Assembly (NCBI GenBank): GCA_965120355.1
Contig: CBCPMX010000172.1
Coordinates: 1 to 26,840, forward strand
Direction: 5' to 3'
Origin: CBCPMX01 sp965120355
Lineage (GTDB): Bacteria; Bacillota; Clostridia; Oscillospirales; Oscillospiraceae
DNA: 26,840 bases
The notes under the pieces are model-generated. The model searched no databases. It was given only the letters and a program-made list of their open reading frames with translations, and was not told the DNA's origin. Positions 1 to 7,227 of this stretch are shown here, piece by piece. Position 1 is the first letter of the stretch. Each line of letters starts with the position of its first letter. The translations under genes were made by a program, and so were the position numbers.

Positions 1-24
1 AACTTCATTTTTCGCTCGCTTTTA

Positions 25-51
25 GGGGGCGTGGTTTTGTGCGCCCTTTTT
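25..51 (+). terminator. Probable rho-independent terminator of an upstream gene
   Basis: A GGGCG arm (27-31) can pair with CGCCC (42-46) around a T/G-rich loop and is followed directly by five T residues. It would end transcription entering from the left of the window. The stem is short, so the call is moderate. Confidence 0.45.
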
Positions 52-140
52 CGGAATGGTACTCAAATTACAATGTTTCAACCTTTCTCTGCACCTCACC
101 GAAATTTTACCACGAACCGCGGAAAAAATGCAAGAACCCA

Positions 141-169
141 TTGCCAGCTGTCTGAATATGTGCTAAAAT
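141..169 (+). promoter_or_regulatory. Sigma-A promoter of pyrB
   Basis: TTGCCA (141-146), a 17-nt spacer and TAAAAT (164-169), with TGC just before the -10 (extended -10). Transcription would start near 176 and give a leader of about 85 nt that holds a hairpin (GCAGGG 193-198 with CCCTGC 216-221). I see no PyrR-binding consensus and no T-run after the hairpin, so attenuation is not supported. Confidence 0.6.
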
Positions 170-259
170 AAATCGGTTTTATGAGAAACGGCGCAGGGGA
201 GCTGTTCAGCCGCTGCCCTGCCAAATCACAAGCAATCAGGGAGGACGGGAGAGATTCCT

Positions 260-1321
260 ATGAAGCTGCGGAATTTGATTGACATTGAAGATCTGCGTCT
301 GGAAGATTGGGAAGCGCTGTATTCCCTTTGCACCCAGATCATAGAGCATCCGCTGGACTTTGCCGACGCGCTGAAGGGACGCGTAATGGCAAGTCTTTTT
401 TATGAGCCCAGCACCCGGACAAATTTCTCCTTTCAGACAGCTATGCTGCGATTGGGCGGCAGCGTGTTCGGATTTTCCGACCCCAACTCCACCTCCGCGG
501 CCAAAGGCGAAACGCTGAAGGACACCATCAAAATGGTAGGCGCCTATGCCGACGTCATCGTCATGCGCAGTCCCAAAGAAGGCGCCGCCAAGGCGGCGTC
601 CCTGTACGCCGAAGTGCCGGTCATCAACGCCGGAGACGGCGGCCATATGCACCCTACCCAAACCCTGGCGGATCTGACCACCATGAGCCGCCTGCTGGGC
701 GGCATCGACGGGCTGCATGTGGGCCTGTGCGGCGATTTGAAAAACGGCCGGACGGTACACAGCCTGGTCAAAGCCCTGGCCAAATTTCAGGACGTCAGCT
801 TCTCTCTGATTGCGCCAGAGGATCTGCGGATGCCGGCGTACATGCTGGAATTCATGAAGGATCACGGCATGCGCTTTATCCAGGTCAGCAATCTGGAATC
901 CACCATTCCCCAGCTGGATGTGCTGTATATGACCCGAATCCAGCGCGAACGGTTCACCGACCCTCTGGAATATGACCGGCTCAAGGGCGTCTATGTCCTG
1001 ACCCGCCGCAAGCTGGAACGGGCCAAACGGCACATGCTGGTCATGCACCCCCTGCCCCGGGTGGACGAGATCACCCAGGACGTGGATGACGACCCGCGCG
1101 CCGCCTATTTTGAGCAGGCCCGGTTCGGCATGTTCGCCCGCATGGCTCTGCTGATGAAGCTGGTGGAACAGGGGCGGAAGAAGCCGGAAAGTGTGGAAAT
1201 TGGCACGGCACCCCTGTGCCACAACAAAAACTGCATCACCCAGAGCGAGCTGTATCTGCCGCCCTATACCAAAACCGTGGGTGGGAGCCGCTGCTGCGCC
1301 TACTGCGACAAGGATCTGTGA
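260..1321 (+). CDS. pyrB: Aspartate carbamoyltransferase with C-terminal PyrI-like zinc ribbon
   Basis: Cytosolic enzyme that joins carbamoyl phosphate and L-aspartate to N-carbamoyl-aspartate, the committed step of pyrimidine synthesis. Visible motifs: carbamoyl-phosphate loop STRT (51-54), the lysine loop around AKGET (81-85), HPTQ (131-134) and HPLPR (263-267). At 353 aa it is some 40 residues longer than a plain catalytic chain. The extra tail has C320-x4-C325-x20-C346-x2-C349, the same pattern as the zinc site of E. coli PyrI (C109, C114, C138, C141), but the nucleotide-binding N-terminal part of PyrI is absent. The start is backed by GGGAG-type ribosome sites at 238-252. The stop lies one base before the rlmI start, so the two are probably translationally coupled. 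Confidence 0.95.
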   Translation: MKLRNLIDIEDLRLEDWEALYSLCTQIIEHPLDFADALKGRVMASLFYEPSTRTNFSFQTAMLRLGGSVFGFSDPNSTSAAKGETLKDTIKMVGAYADVIVMRSPKEGAAKAASLYAEVPVINAGDGGHMHPTQTLADLTTMSRLLGGIDGLHVGLCGDLKNGRTVHSLVKALAKFQDVSFSLIAPEDLRMPAYMLEFMKDHGMRFIQVSNLESTIPQLDVLYMTRIQRERFTDPLEYDRLKGVYVLTRRKLERAKRHMLVMHPLPRVDEITQDVDDDPRAAYFEQARFGMFARMALLMKLVEQGRKKPESVEIGTAPLCHNKNCITQSELYLPPYTKTVGGSRCCAYCDKDL

Positions 1322-1322
1322 C

Positions 1323-2504
1323 ATGTTTGAAGAATACGGCCAAGTCTGCCTGAAGCGAGGCGAAGACAAGGCGCTGCGCACCGGCGGTCTCTGGGTCTAC
1401 GACAATGAAATCGACTGGATTGACGACTATTGCCGCGACGGCGGGATTGTAGACGTGCTGGACAGCCGGCGGCGCTTTGTCGCCCGCGGCTACTTTAACC
1501 GGAAATCCAAAATTACCGTTCGGATTCTAACCCGGGACCGGGCAGAGGCCATTGATGCGGATTTTTTTAAAAGGCGGCTGACCGCCGCATGGTCGTTCCG
1601 GCAGGCGCTGGGCTTTGACAATGCCTGCCGGGTCGTGTTTGGAGAATCTGACGGCTTGCCGGGGCTGACCGTGGACAAGTTCGGAGCGTATCTCTCTTTT
1701 CAGACCGTCAGCCTCGGGATCGAGACGTGGAAAGACGTGATCCTCGAGATCCTGAAGGATCTGTTCCACCCCGCCGGTATCTATGAGCGCAACGATGTGA
1801 CTGTCCGGGAAAAAGAGGGCATGATCCAGCGAAAGGGCTGCGTCTACGGCCAGGTACCGCCTCTGGTGGAAATCCAGGAGCACGATGCGCGGATGCTGGT
1901 GGATATCCCCAATGGTCAAAAGACGGGGCATTTCCTGGATCAGCAGGAGAACCGGGGCCGGCTGAAACCCTATGTCAAAGGTCGCACGGTGTTGGATCTG
2001 TGCTGCTGCACAGGCGGGTTTTCCGTCCATGCCGCCCTCTATGGCGCAAAAGCCGTAGAAGCGGTGGATGTCTCGGAGGAAGCGCTGGAGATGGTACGGC
2101 GCAATGCCGCCTGCAACGGTTGCGGCACGATCACCACCACCTGTGCCAATGTCTTTGACCTGGCGCGGACCTACAGTGACGAAGAGCGGCAGTACGGCAT
2201 GGTGATTCTGGATCCGCCGGCCTTTGCCAAGAGCCGCCGCGCTCTGGATGGGGCCTACCGCGGCTACAAGGAACTGAATCTGCGGGCCATGCGGATCGTG
2301 GAACCGGGCGGCTTTTTGCTGACCTGCTCGTGCAGTCAGTTTATGACCCGGGAATTGTTTTTCAAAATGGTACAGGAGGCTGCCGCCGACGCCGGACGGA
2401 CAGTCCGGCTGCTGGAACTGCTGCTCCAGTCCCGGGATCACCCGGCCGCTCTGAACGCGGAACAGGCATCCTATTTAAAGGGCTGCATCGTGCAGATCCT
2501 GTGA
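1323..2504 (+). CDS. rlmI: Class I SAM-dependent rRNA (cytosine-C5) methyltransferase, RlmI type
   Basis: A 393-aa protein of the YccW/RlmI family, which methylates C5 of a cytosine in 23S rRNA. The N-terminal 75 or so residues look like the PUA RNA-binding domain (GGLWVYDNEI, then the VLDSRRRFVARGYFN strand pair). The Rossmann part has the SAM motif LDLCCCTGGFS (224-234), motif IV DPPAF (298-301 region) and motif VI TCSCSQ (334-339) with the catalytic cysteine. A longer reading from 1191 is open, but it overlaps pyrB deeply; the ATG at 1323, directly after the pyrB stop, gives the family's normal N-terminus. Exact target base is inferred from family only. Confidence 0.88.
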   Translation: MFEEYGQVCLKRGEDKALRTGGLWVYDNEIDWIDDYCRDGGIVDVLDSRRRFVARGYFNRKSKITVRILTRDRAEAIDADFFKRRLTAAWSFRQALGFDNACRVVFGESDGLPGLTVDKFGAYLSFQTVSLGIETWKDVILEILKDLFHPAGIYERNDVTVREKEGMIQRKGCVYGQVPPLVEIQEHDARMLVDIPNGQKTGHFLDQQENRGRLKPYVKGRTVLDLCCCTGGFSVHAALYGAKAVEAVDVSEEALEMVRRNAACNGCGTITTTCANVFDLARTYSDEERQYGMVILDPPAFAKSRRALDGAYRGYKELNLRAMRIVEPGGFLLTCSCSQFMTRELFFKMVQEAAADAGRTVRLLELLLQSRDHPAALNAEQASYLKGCIVQIL

Positions 2505-2514
2505 GGCGCGGGCA

Positions 2515-3762
2515 ATGGACAAAAGACAGGTTTTTCAGATCAGGACATCCATCCTGACATTTCTTAAATGGTTGATCTTTTCCGCCGTCATTGGCGTGGT
2601 GGTGGGGGTTGCCGGGGCACTGTTCCACCATGCCATTGAGTGGGGCACGGCAACTCGGGCAGCTCATGGCTGGTTGCTGTTTCTGCTGCCGGTGGCAGGT
2701 CTGGCCATTGTAGCCTCCTATCACATCACCGGCATGGCCGACGACAGGGGCACGGAATTCGTTCTGGCCTCTGTCCGGGACAACAAGCCTCTGCGAATTC
2801 GTACCGCCCCGCTGATCTTCCTGGGGACGGTTCTGACCCATCTGACCGGCGGTTCCGCCGGCCGGGAGGGAGCGGCGCTGCAGCTGGGCGGCACCATTTC
2901 CAGTACTCTGGGCCGTCTGGTGCGGCTGGACGAAAAGGACGAGCGGGTCATTACCATGTGCGGCATGGCCGCCGGTTTTGCCGCTCTGTTCGGCACGCCG
3001 CTGGCGGCCGCGGTCTTCGCCATGGAGGTGGTCAGCGTCGGCGTCATGTATTATGCTGCGGCAGTGCCATGTGTGTTGGCCGCGCTGGTGGCGCAGATGA
3101 TTGCTGCAGCAATGGGCGTGCAGCCCACCACCCTGTCCCTGGAAACGGTGCCGGAGCTAACCTGGGTATTGCTGTTGCAAATCCTTGCTCTGGGTGCAGG
3201 CTGCGCCTGCGTGGCAGTGCTGTTTTGCTGGGTCATGCACAAGACCCCGGGCATCTACGCCAAACTGACGCCAAATCCTTATGTCCGGGCCGCGGTGGGC
3301 GGCGGACTGGTGGTATTGGTGAGTCTGGTGCTGGGCGGCGACTACAACGGCGCCGGTATGGACGTCATCCGCCGCGCTGTAGCCGGCGAAGCCAAGCCGT
3401 GGGCCTTCGCCGTGAAAATCTTGCTGACCGCCGTCACTCTGGGGGCCGGCTTCAAAGGCGGCGAGATTGTTCCGGCTTTTTTTGCCGGAGCCACCTTCGG
3501 ATGTGTCCTAGGCAGTCTGTTGGGGCTGCCCGCCGGCTTCGGCGCAGCAGTGGGCATGACCGCAGTATTCTGCGGCGTCACCAACTGCCCCATGACCTCC
3601 ATTCTGATCTCCTACGAGCTGTTCGGCGGCGCAGGACTGCCGCTGTTTGCCCTGGGGTGCGTGACAGCCTACATGCTGTCGGGGTATTCCAGCGTGTATC
3701 TTGCGCAGAAGATCGTATATGCCAAACTGCGGGCAGAATATGTGGACCACGAGACCCACTGA
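2515..3762 (+). CDS. ClC-family chloride/anion channel or H+-coupled transporter
   Basis: A 415-aa polytopic membrane protein of the ClC family. Seen: the gating-glutamate loop GREGA (116-120; glutamate 118), the GTPLAA helix turn at about 161-166, GGEIVPAF in place of the usual GxFxP motif, and NCPMTS followed by a C-terminal SGYSSVY segment that aligns with the pore tyrosine region. The first pore motif GSGIP of the classic chloride exchangers is not present; the equivalent stretch reads GMADDRGTEF. This and GREGA rather than GREGP mean that the ion (chloride, fluoride or other) cannot be read off. Only 10 nt separate it from rlmI, so it belongs to the pyrB unit. No CBS domains are attached. 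Confidence 0.85.
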   Translation: MDKRQVFQIRTSILTFLKWLIFSAVIGVVVGVAGALFHHAIEWGTATRAAHGWLLFLLPVAGLAIVASYHITGMADDRGTEFVLASVRDNKPLRIRTAPLIFLGTVLTHLTGGSAGREGAALQLGGTISSTLGRLVRLDEKDERVITMCGMAAGFAALFGTPLAAAVFAMEVVSVGVMYYAAAVPCVLAALVAQMIAAAMGVQPTTLSLETVPELTWVLLLQILALGAGCACVAVLFCWVMHKTPGIYAKLTPNPYVRAAVGGGLVVLVSLVLGGDYNGAGMDVIRRAVAGEAKPWAFAVKILLTAVTLGAGFKGGEIVPAFFAGATFGCVLGSLLGLPAGFGAAVGMTAVFCGVTNCPMTSILISYELFGGAGLPLFALGCVTAYMLSGYSSVYLAQKIVYAKLRAEYVDHETH

Positions 3763-3785
3763 GCGCCTTTTCAATATCATACAGC

Positions 3786-3819
3786 AAAACCGGCGTGGAT
3801 TTTTCCACGCCGGTTTTTT
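3786..3819. terminator. Bidirectional rho-independent terminator
   Basis: A 14-bp perfect stem (3786-3799 with 3804-3817) around TTTT, flanked by an A-run on the left and six T residues on the right. It sits between the converging ClC gene and MATE gene and can serve both strands. Confidence 0.9.
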
Positions 3820-3860
3820 CATTCTTTTGAGAAGCCGCTTTGCCCCACCGCAAACAGGGC

Positions 3861-5252
3861 TTATGCGGGAACCGGCTCCAGCCTTTTAATCCGCCGACAC
3901 TCCCGAATCAGCAGCACACCGGCCACCAGGATCGAACCGATATCCGCCACCGGCAGGCCCCAGATTACACCGTTCATCCCAAGGAAATAAGGCAGAATCA
4001 TAATGGCGGGCACCAGGAACAGCAACTGCCGCGACATACTGATAAATGTAGCCTTTCCCGGCTGGCCGACAGCCTGGAAGAAATTCGAGCCCAGGTTGCT
4101 GATTCCCACCAGCGGGAACAACAGATTGTAAATCCGCAGGGTGAAGATGGACTGTTCCAGGAAACTGCCCTCCGCGCCAAAGATCCTGCACAGCGGCCCA
4201 GCCGCCACCATCATGATGGCCCAGCCCACCACGCCGTAGCCGATGGCCACCGTCAATCCAACCCGCAGCGTCTTCAGAACACGATCATACTTCTGTGCGC
4301 CATAGTTGTAACTGACAATGGGCTGAATGGCCTGCTGCATACCCAGGACCGGCAGCAGGAAGAACAGGCCAATGCTCACAGTGACGCCCACAGCCGCCAC
4401 GGCCAAGTCGCCGTTGGTGCCGGTCCGCTGCCCGTGAAAGTTGAGGCTCCACAGCAAAAGCGCGTTGACCACGCCGCCCAGGAACTGCTGTACAAAAGAC
4501 GACGATCCCAATTTACAGATCTCCCTGCTTAGCGCGCTCTTGAGCCGCAGAAACCGTATACGCAGTTTAATGGTGCTCTTTTTACTGAACACAAAATAGT
4601 GCAGAATCATCAGTCCGGAAATAATCTGGGAAACCGCAGTGGCCAGCGCAGCGCCGACAATCCCCATCCCCAGCGAACCGATAAACAGCGGGTCAAGAAT
4701 AATATTGGCGACACAGCCCGTGGCAGAACAGACCATCATGCGTTTGGGGCTGCCGTCAGTGCGGACAAAGAGGCCAAAGCCAGAGGAAATGGTTTCAAAT
4801 GTGGCGCTGCACATCAGCACCAGCAAATAGTCCGTGGCATAGTCCATGACCTCCTGCCCGGTGCCAAACAGGCGCATCAGCGGTTCCCGCAGCAAAATCC
4901 CCGCCACCGACAGGGGAATCATAATGCACAGCAGCAGCAAAAAGGAATTCCCTAAAATCTGCTCCGCTTCCTTATGCCGCCCCTCTCCCAGGCGCAGCGC
5001 CAGCAGCGTCGAACCGCCGCCGCCCACCAGCATGCCGAACGCCGTAATAATCCGCGTCACCGGCGTCACCGCCGACACGGCGCTCAGCCCCAATTCGCCG
5101 ACCATATTGCCGACGAAAGCTTTGTCCACAATGTTGTACAACGAGCTGATAATCATCATCAGAATCGTTGGCACTGCAAATTGGAACAGCAACTGGCCGA
5201 TGTTCTGGCTGCCCAGCAGCTCCGCCCGTTCCTTGGTTGACTGTGTACTCAA
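3861..5252 (-). CDS. MATE-family multidrug/cation antiporter (first of two)
   Basis: A 463-aa membrane protein with the two six-helix halves of MATE exporters, which pump organic cations or drugs out using Na+ or H+. Family marks: FAVPTILMMIISSLYNIVDKAF at the start of the first bundle, the LGEGRHKEAEQILG loop, SNLGSNFFQAVGQPGKA in the second half. It resembles the MepA-like subgroup most. The start is a TTG at 5252, eight nucleotides after an AGGAGG; the ATG three bases upstream cannot be used because it opens a two-codon frame ending in TGA. The 245 bases upstream hold no gene, and I found no convincing promoter there. Confidence 0.9.
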   Translation of the reverse strand: MSTQSTKERAELLGSQNIGQLLFQFAVPTILMMIISSLYNIVDKAFVGNMVGELGLSAVSAVTPVTRIITAFGMLVGGGGSTLLALRLGEGRHKEAEQILGNSFLLLLCIMIPLSVAGILLREPLMRLFGTGQEVMDYATDYLLVLMCSATFETISSGFGLFVRTDGSPKRMMVCSATGCVANIILDPLFIGSLGMGIVGAALATAVSQIISGLMILHYFVFSKKSTIKLRIRFLRLKSALSREICKLGSSSFVQQFLGGVVNALLLWSLNFHGQRTGTNGDLAVAAVGVTVSIGLFFLLPVLGMQQAIQPIVSYNYGAQKYDRVLKTLRVGLTVAIGYGVVGWAIMMVAAGPLCRIFGAEGSFLEQSIFTLRIYNLLFPLVGISNLGSNFFQAVGQPGKATFISMSRQLLFLVPAIMILPYFLGMNGVIWGLPVADIGSILVAGVLLIRECRRIKRLEPVPA

Positions 5253-5497
5253 TGCATTGTCCTCCTTACAAGCCTTTTCGAACCCGTCTCCCAGTCAAAT
5301 GGTGAGACCGCGCCTGCATCTGCGCTGTAATTGCCCGCAGCACACAGCGGCCGCCAGGTCTGCCGCCTTCCTCCGGCCACGCGTCCTGCCGCATGCGCTC
5401 CGATTCCATCCAAAGTTCTGCATGCGCCGCGTTTGCCGGTGTTTCCAGATGCCTGGCACAGCATTTACGCTAAATAGTTCTGACTCTAACCATATTA

Positions 5498-6238
5498 TCA
5501 TACTTCTAACGGCTTGTCTACTGCTGCGTGCCCCTTTTCACCGGTGCGCCAGTCCGCCAGCGCCACCGGCAGCCGGTGTGTAATCTCCAGCTCTTCTGGT
5601 GACACATAGCAGCCTGCTGCCAGAACCTGTACGCCGCTTTCCGCCGCATGGCAAAGGGCCTCGGCAAATTCCGGGTCTGTCTGCCAGTTGGGCTGAAAAA
5701 GGGACACGCCGTCCATCTGCACCACAAACAGCACATAGGTCCCCCAACCGGCTTGCGCTGCCTCGGCCAGGCCCCGCAGATGCTTGCGTCCACGTGCTGT
5801 GGGCGCATCGGGGAATCGGGCAACATTGTTCAGCTCCAGTGTCACGCCCTTGACCTCCATAAGGCATGGCTGCCCGTTCAGCACAAAGTACAAATCGTAA
5901 CGGGAATCCCCATACGTATACTCCCGCCGCAGGTTCTCCGGCACCTGCCCCAGGCCGCCGCTCTGAATCCACTGGGCCGCGGCGGCGTTGGGGACCTGGG
6001 AGTCCAGATTCACCAGCCGCCCTTGTTTGCAGACGGTAATCAGAGAATACTTCGTCTTCCGCTTTGGGTCGTCATGCCGCTGGCACCAGACCTGGGCGCC
6101 GGGAATCAAAAGCTCCCGGCAGCGGCCCGTATTTTTTACGTGGCACAGCACCGTCTCCTCTCCAATTTTCACTTGTGCGAGGAACCGGTTGGGCCGGTCC
6201 AAAAAGACGCCGGGAACGATCTGCGCGTACTGGATCAT
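5498..6238 (-). CDS. sfsA: SfsA-family DNA/RNA-binding nuclease-like protein
   Basis: A 246-aa protein of the SfsA (sugar fermentation stimulation) family, which has an OB-like N-terminal half and a PD-(D/E)XK nuclease-like C-terminal half. Typical stretches: RPNRFLAQV near the N-terminus, HVKNTGRC(R)ELL, and the nuclease core with YDLYF followed by LMEVKGVTLE, where the glutamate-x-lysine supplies the catalytic pair. FPDAPTARGRKHL is also a family signature. The start chosen is the ATG at 6238 with AAAGGAG seven bases before it; an in-frame ATG 30 nt upstream has no ribosome site. Its cellular role is poorly defined in the whole family. Confidence 0.88.
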   Translation of the reverse strand: MIQYAQIVPGVFLDRPNRFLAQVKIGEETVLCHVKNTGRCRELLIPGAQVWCQRHDDPKRKTKYSLITVCKQGRLVNLDSQVPNAAAAQWIQSGGLGQVPENLRREYTYGDSRYDLYFVLNGQPCLMEVKGVTLELNNVARFPDAPTARGRKHLRGLAEAAQAGWGTYVLFVVQMDGVSLFQPNWQTDPEFAEALCHAAESGVQVLAAGCYVSPEELEITHRLPVALADWRTGEKGHAAVDKPLEV

Positions 6239-6278
6239 CTGTTTGCTCCTTTCTGCCTGTGCAATCATAGGCGGCCCC

Positions 6279-6310
6279 TGGCCGCCGGATCGGGTACAGC
6301 CCGGCGGCCA
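6279..6310. repeat. Inverted repeat between the cyclophilin gene and sfsA
   Basis: TGGCCGCCGG (6279-6288) and CCGGCGGCCA (6301-6310) form a perfect 10-bp stem with a 12-nt loop. There is no T-run on either side, so it is not a clear terminator; it may be an mRNA-processing or stability hairpin in a cyclophilin-sfsA transcript. Confidence 0.4.
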
Positions 6311-6350
6311 GAGCCGTATTGTACCCGCATCTATGCAGCGCAGGCACGAA

Positions 6351-6375
6351 CAAGCGCCGCAAAATGCGGCGCTTG
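6351..6375 (-). terminator. Hairpin just after the cyclophilin gene
   Basis: CAAGCGCCGCA and its perfect complement (11 bp, 3-nt loop) begin seven bases after the cyclophilin stop. On the minus strand it is followed only by TT, so termination may be leaky and let transcripts run on into sfsA. Confidence 0.5.
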
Positions 6376-6381
6376 CAGATA

Positions 6382-7026
6382 TTATTCTTCCTCCTCAATG
6401 GGGATGGTTTCCGGCTCTCCGTAGTCTACCCCATAGGTTTCCACCCGGATGGTCTTGATGACCTGATCGGTACGGGGCTTGTCGTTGCTGTCCGTCTCCG
6501 ACTGCGCAATTTTGTTGACCACGCTCATGCCGTAGAACACCTTGCCAAAGGCAGCATACTCACCATCCAGCTCCGACCTGTCGCCGGTCAGGATAAAGAA
6601 CTGGCTGCCAGCAGTATCGTAATAGTCCTCGTCATTGCCGTCAGAGGTGCCGAAGCGGGCCATGGCAATCACGCCCTCTTCCATGGCAATGTCATTTTTC
6701 TTATATCCGTTGGCGGAAAACTCCCCTTCGATGTAGTAGCCCGGTCCGCCGGTACCGTCGCCATTGGGGTCGCCGCCTTGGATCAGGAACGACGAAATGC
6801 AGCGATGGAAGGTCAGTCCATCGTAAAAGCCGCTGTTGGCCAGATAGATGAAGTTGGCCACAGTATTGGGCGCTTTGTCGGGATACAGATACAGAATAAT
6901 TTCGTCGCCATTGCTCATGGTGATGGTTGCCACAGGATTGTTTTTCTGGCCGCAAGCCGTGATCAGGGAAAAGCTCAGGGCCATGGCCACCAGCAGCGAC
7001 AGGATCTGCAATACTCTCTTTTTCAT
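6382..7026 (-). CDS. Lipoprotein cyclophilin-type peptidyl-prolyl cis-trans isomerase
   Basis: A 214-aa exported foldase. MKKRVLQ starts a signal peptide ending in a lipobox (LITAC, cysteine 25), so the mature protein should be lipid-anchored outside the membrane. The cyclophilin fold follows: FHR (73-75, catalytic arginine 75), QGGDP (83-87), SQFFI (141-145) and LDGEYAAFGKV (153-163). The tryptophan that precedes LDG in eukaryotic cyclophilins is a glutamate here, as in many bacterial members. The ATG at 7026 has GGAGGG five bases upstream; a longer frame from 7095 overlaps the promoter and is rejected. The C-terminus is acidic (EEEE). Confidence 0.92.
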   Translation of the reverse strand: MKKRVLQILSLLVAMALSFSLITACGQKNNPVATITMSNGDEIILYLYPDKAPNTVANFIYLANSGFYDGLTFHRCISSFLIQGGDPNGDGTGGPGYYIEGEFSANGYKKNDIAMEEGVIAMARFGTSDGNDEDYYDTAGSQFFILTGDRSELDGEYAAFGKVFYGMSVVNKIAQSETDSNDKPRTDQVIKTIRVETYGVDYGEPETIPIEEEE

Positions 7027-7066
7027 TGGGGTCCCTCCGTCTTTGGGTCTGGTTTTCAATATTATA

Positions 7067-7095
7067 ATGATAACAAAAAACAGGGCCGGTTGCAA
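7067..7095 (-). promoter_or_regulatory. Sigma-A promoter of the cyclophilin gene
   Basis: On the minus strand TTGCAA (7090-7095), 17 nt, TATCAT (7067-7072). It lies about 40 bases before the start codon. Confidence 0.6.
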
Positions 7096-7157
7096 CCGTT
7101 CCTTTGTGAAAATTTGCGAAACTTCCTTTTGCAGCGCCTGACAGGCCGTATTTTGAC

Positions 7158-7193
7158 AAAAAACGCCCGCCGCGGCTAAAGCCGCGGCGGGCG
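7158..7193 (-). terminator. Strong rho-independent terminator of SBP1
   Basis: A 14-bp GC-rich perfect stem (7164-7177 with 7180-7193; the loop is effectively TAAA once the tightest pair opens) followed on the minus strand by six T residues. It lies 35 bases after the SBP1 stop. Confidence 0.9.
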
Positions 7194-7227
7194 CATTTCA
7201 GGTGCAGGCGCCGCCTTCAGCGTCCCT

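Noticed and set aside
236..1381. 381-codon minus-strand frame opposite pyrB
   Set aside because: pyrB is certain on the plus strand; the antisense product is low-complexity and without motifs.
2400..2514. Fluoride riboswitch before the ClC gene
   Set aside because: Only 10 nt separate rlmI and the ClC gene, and no riboswitch core is seen.
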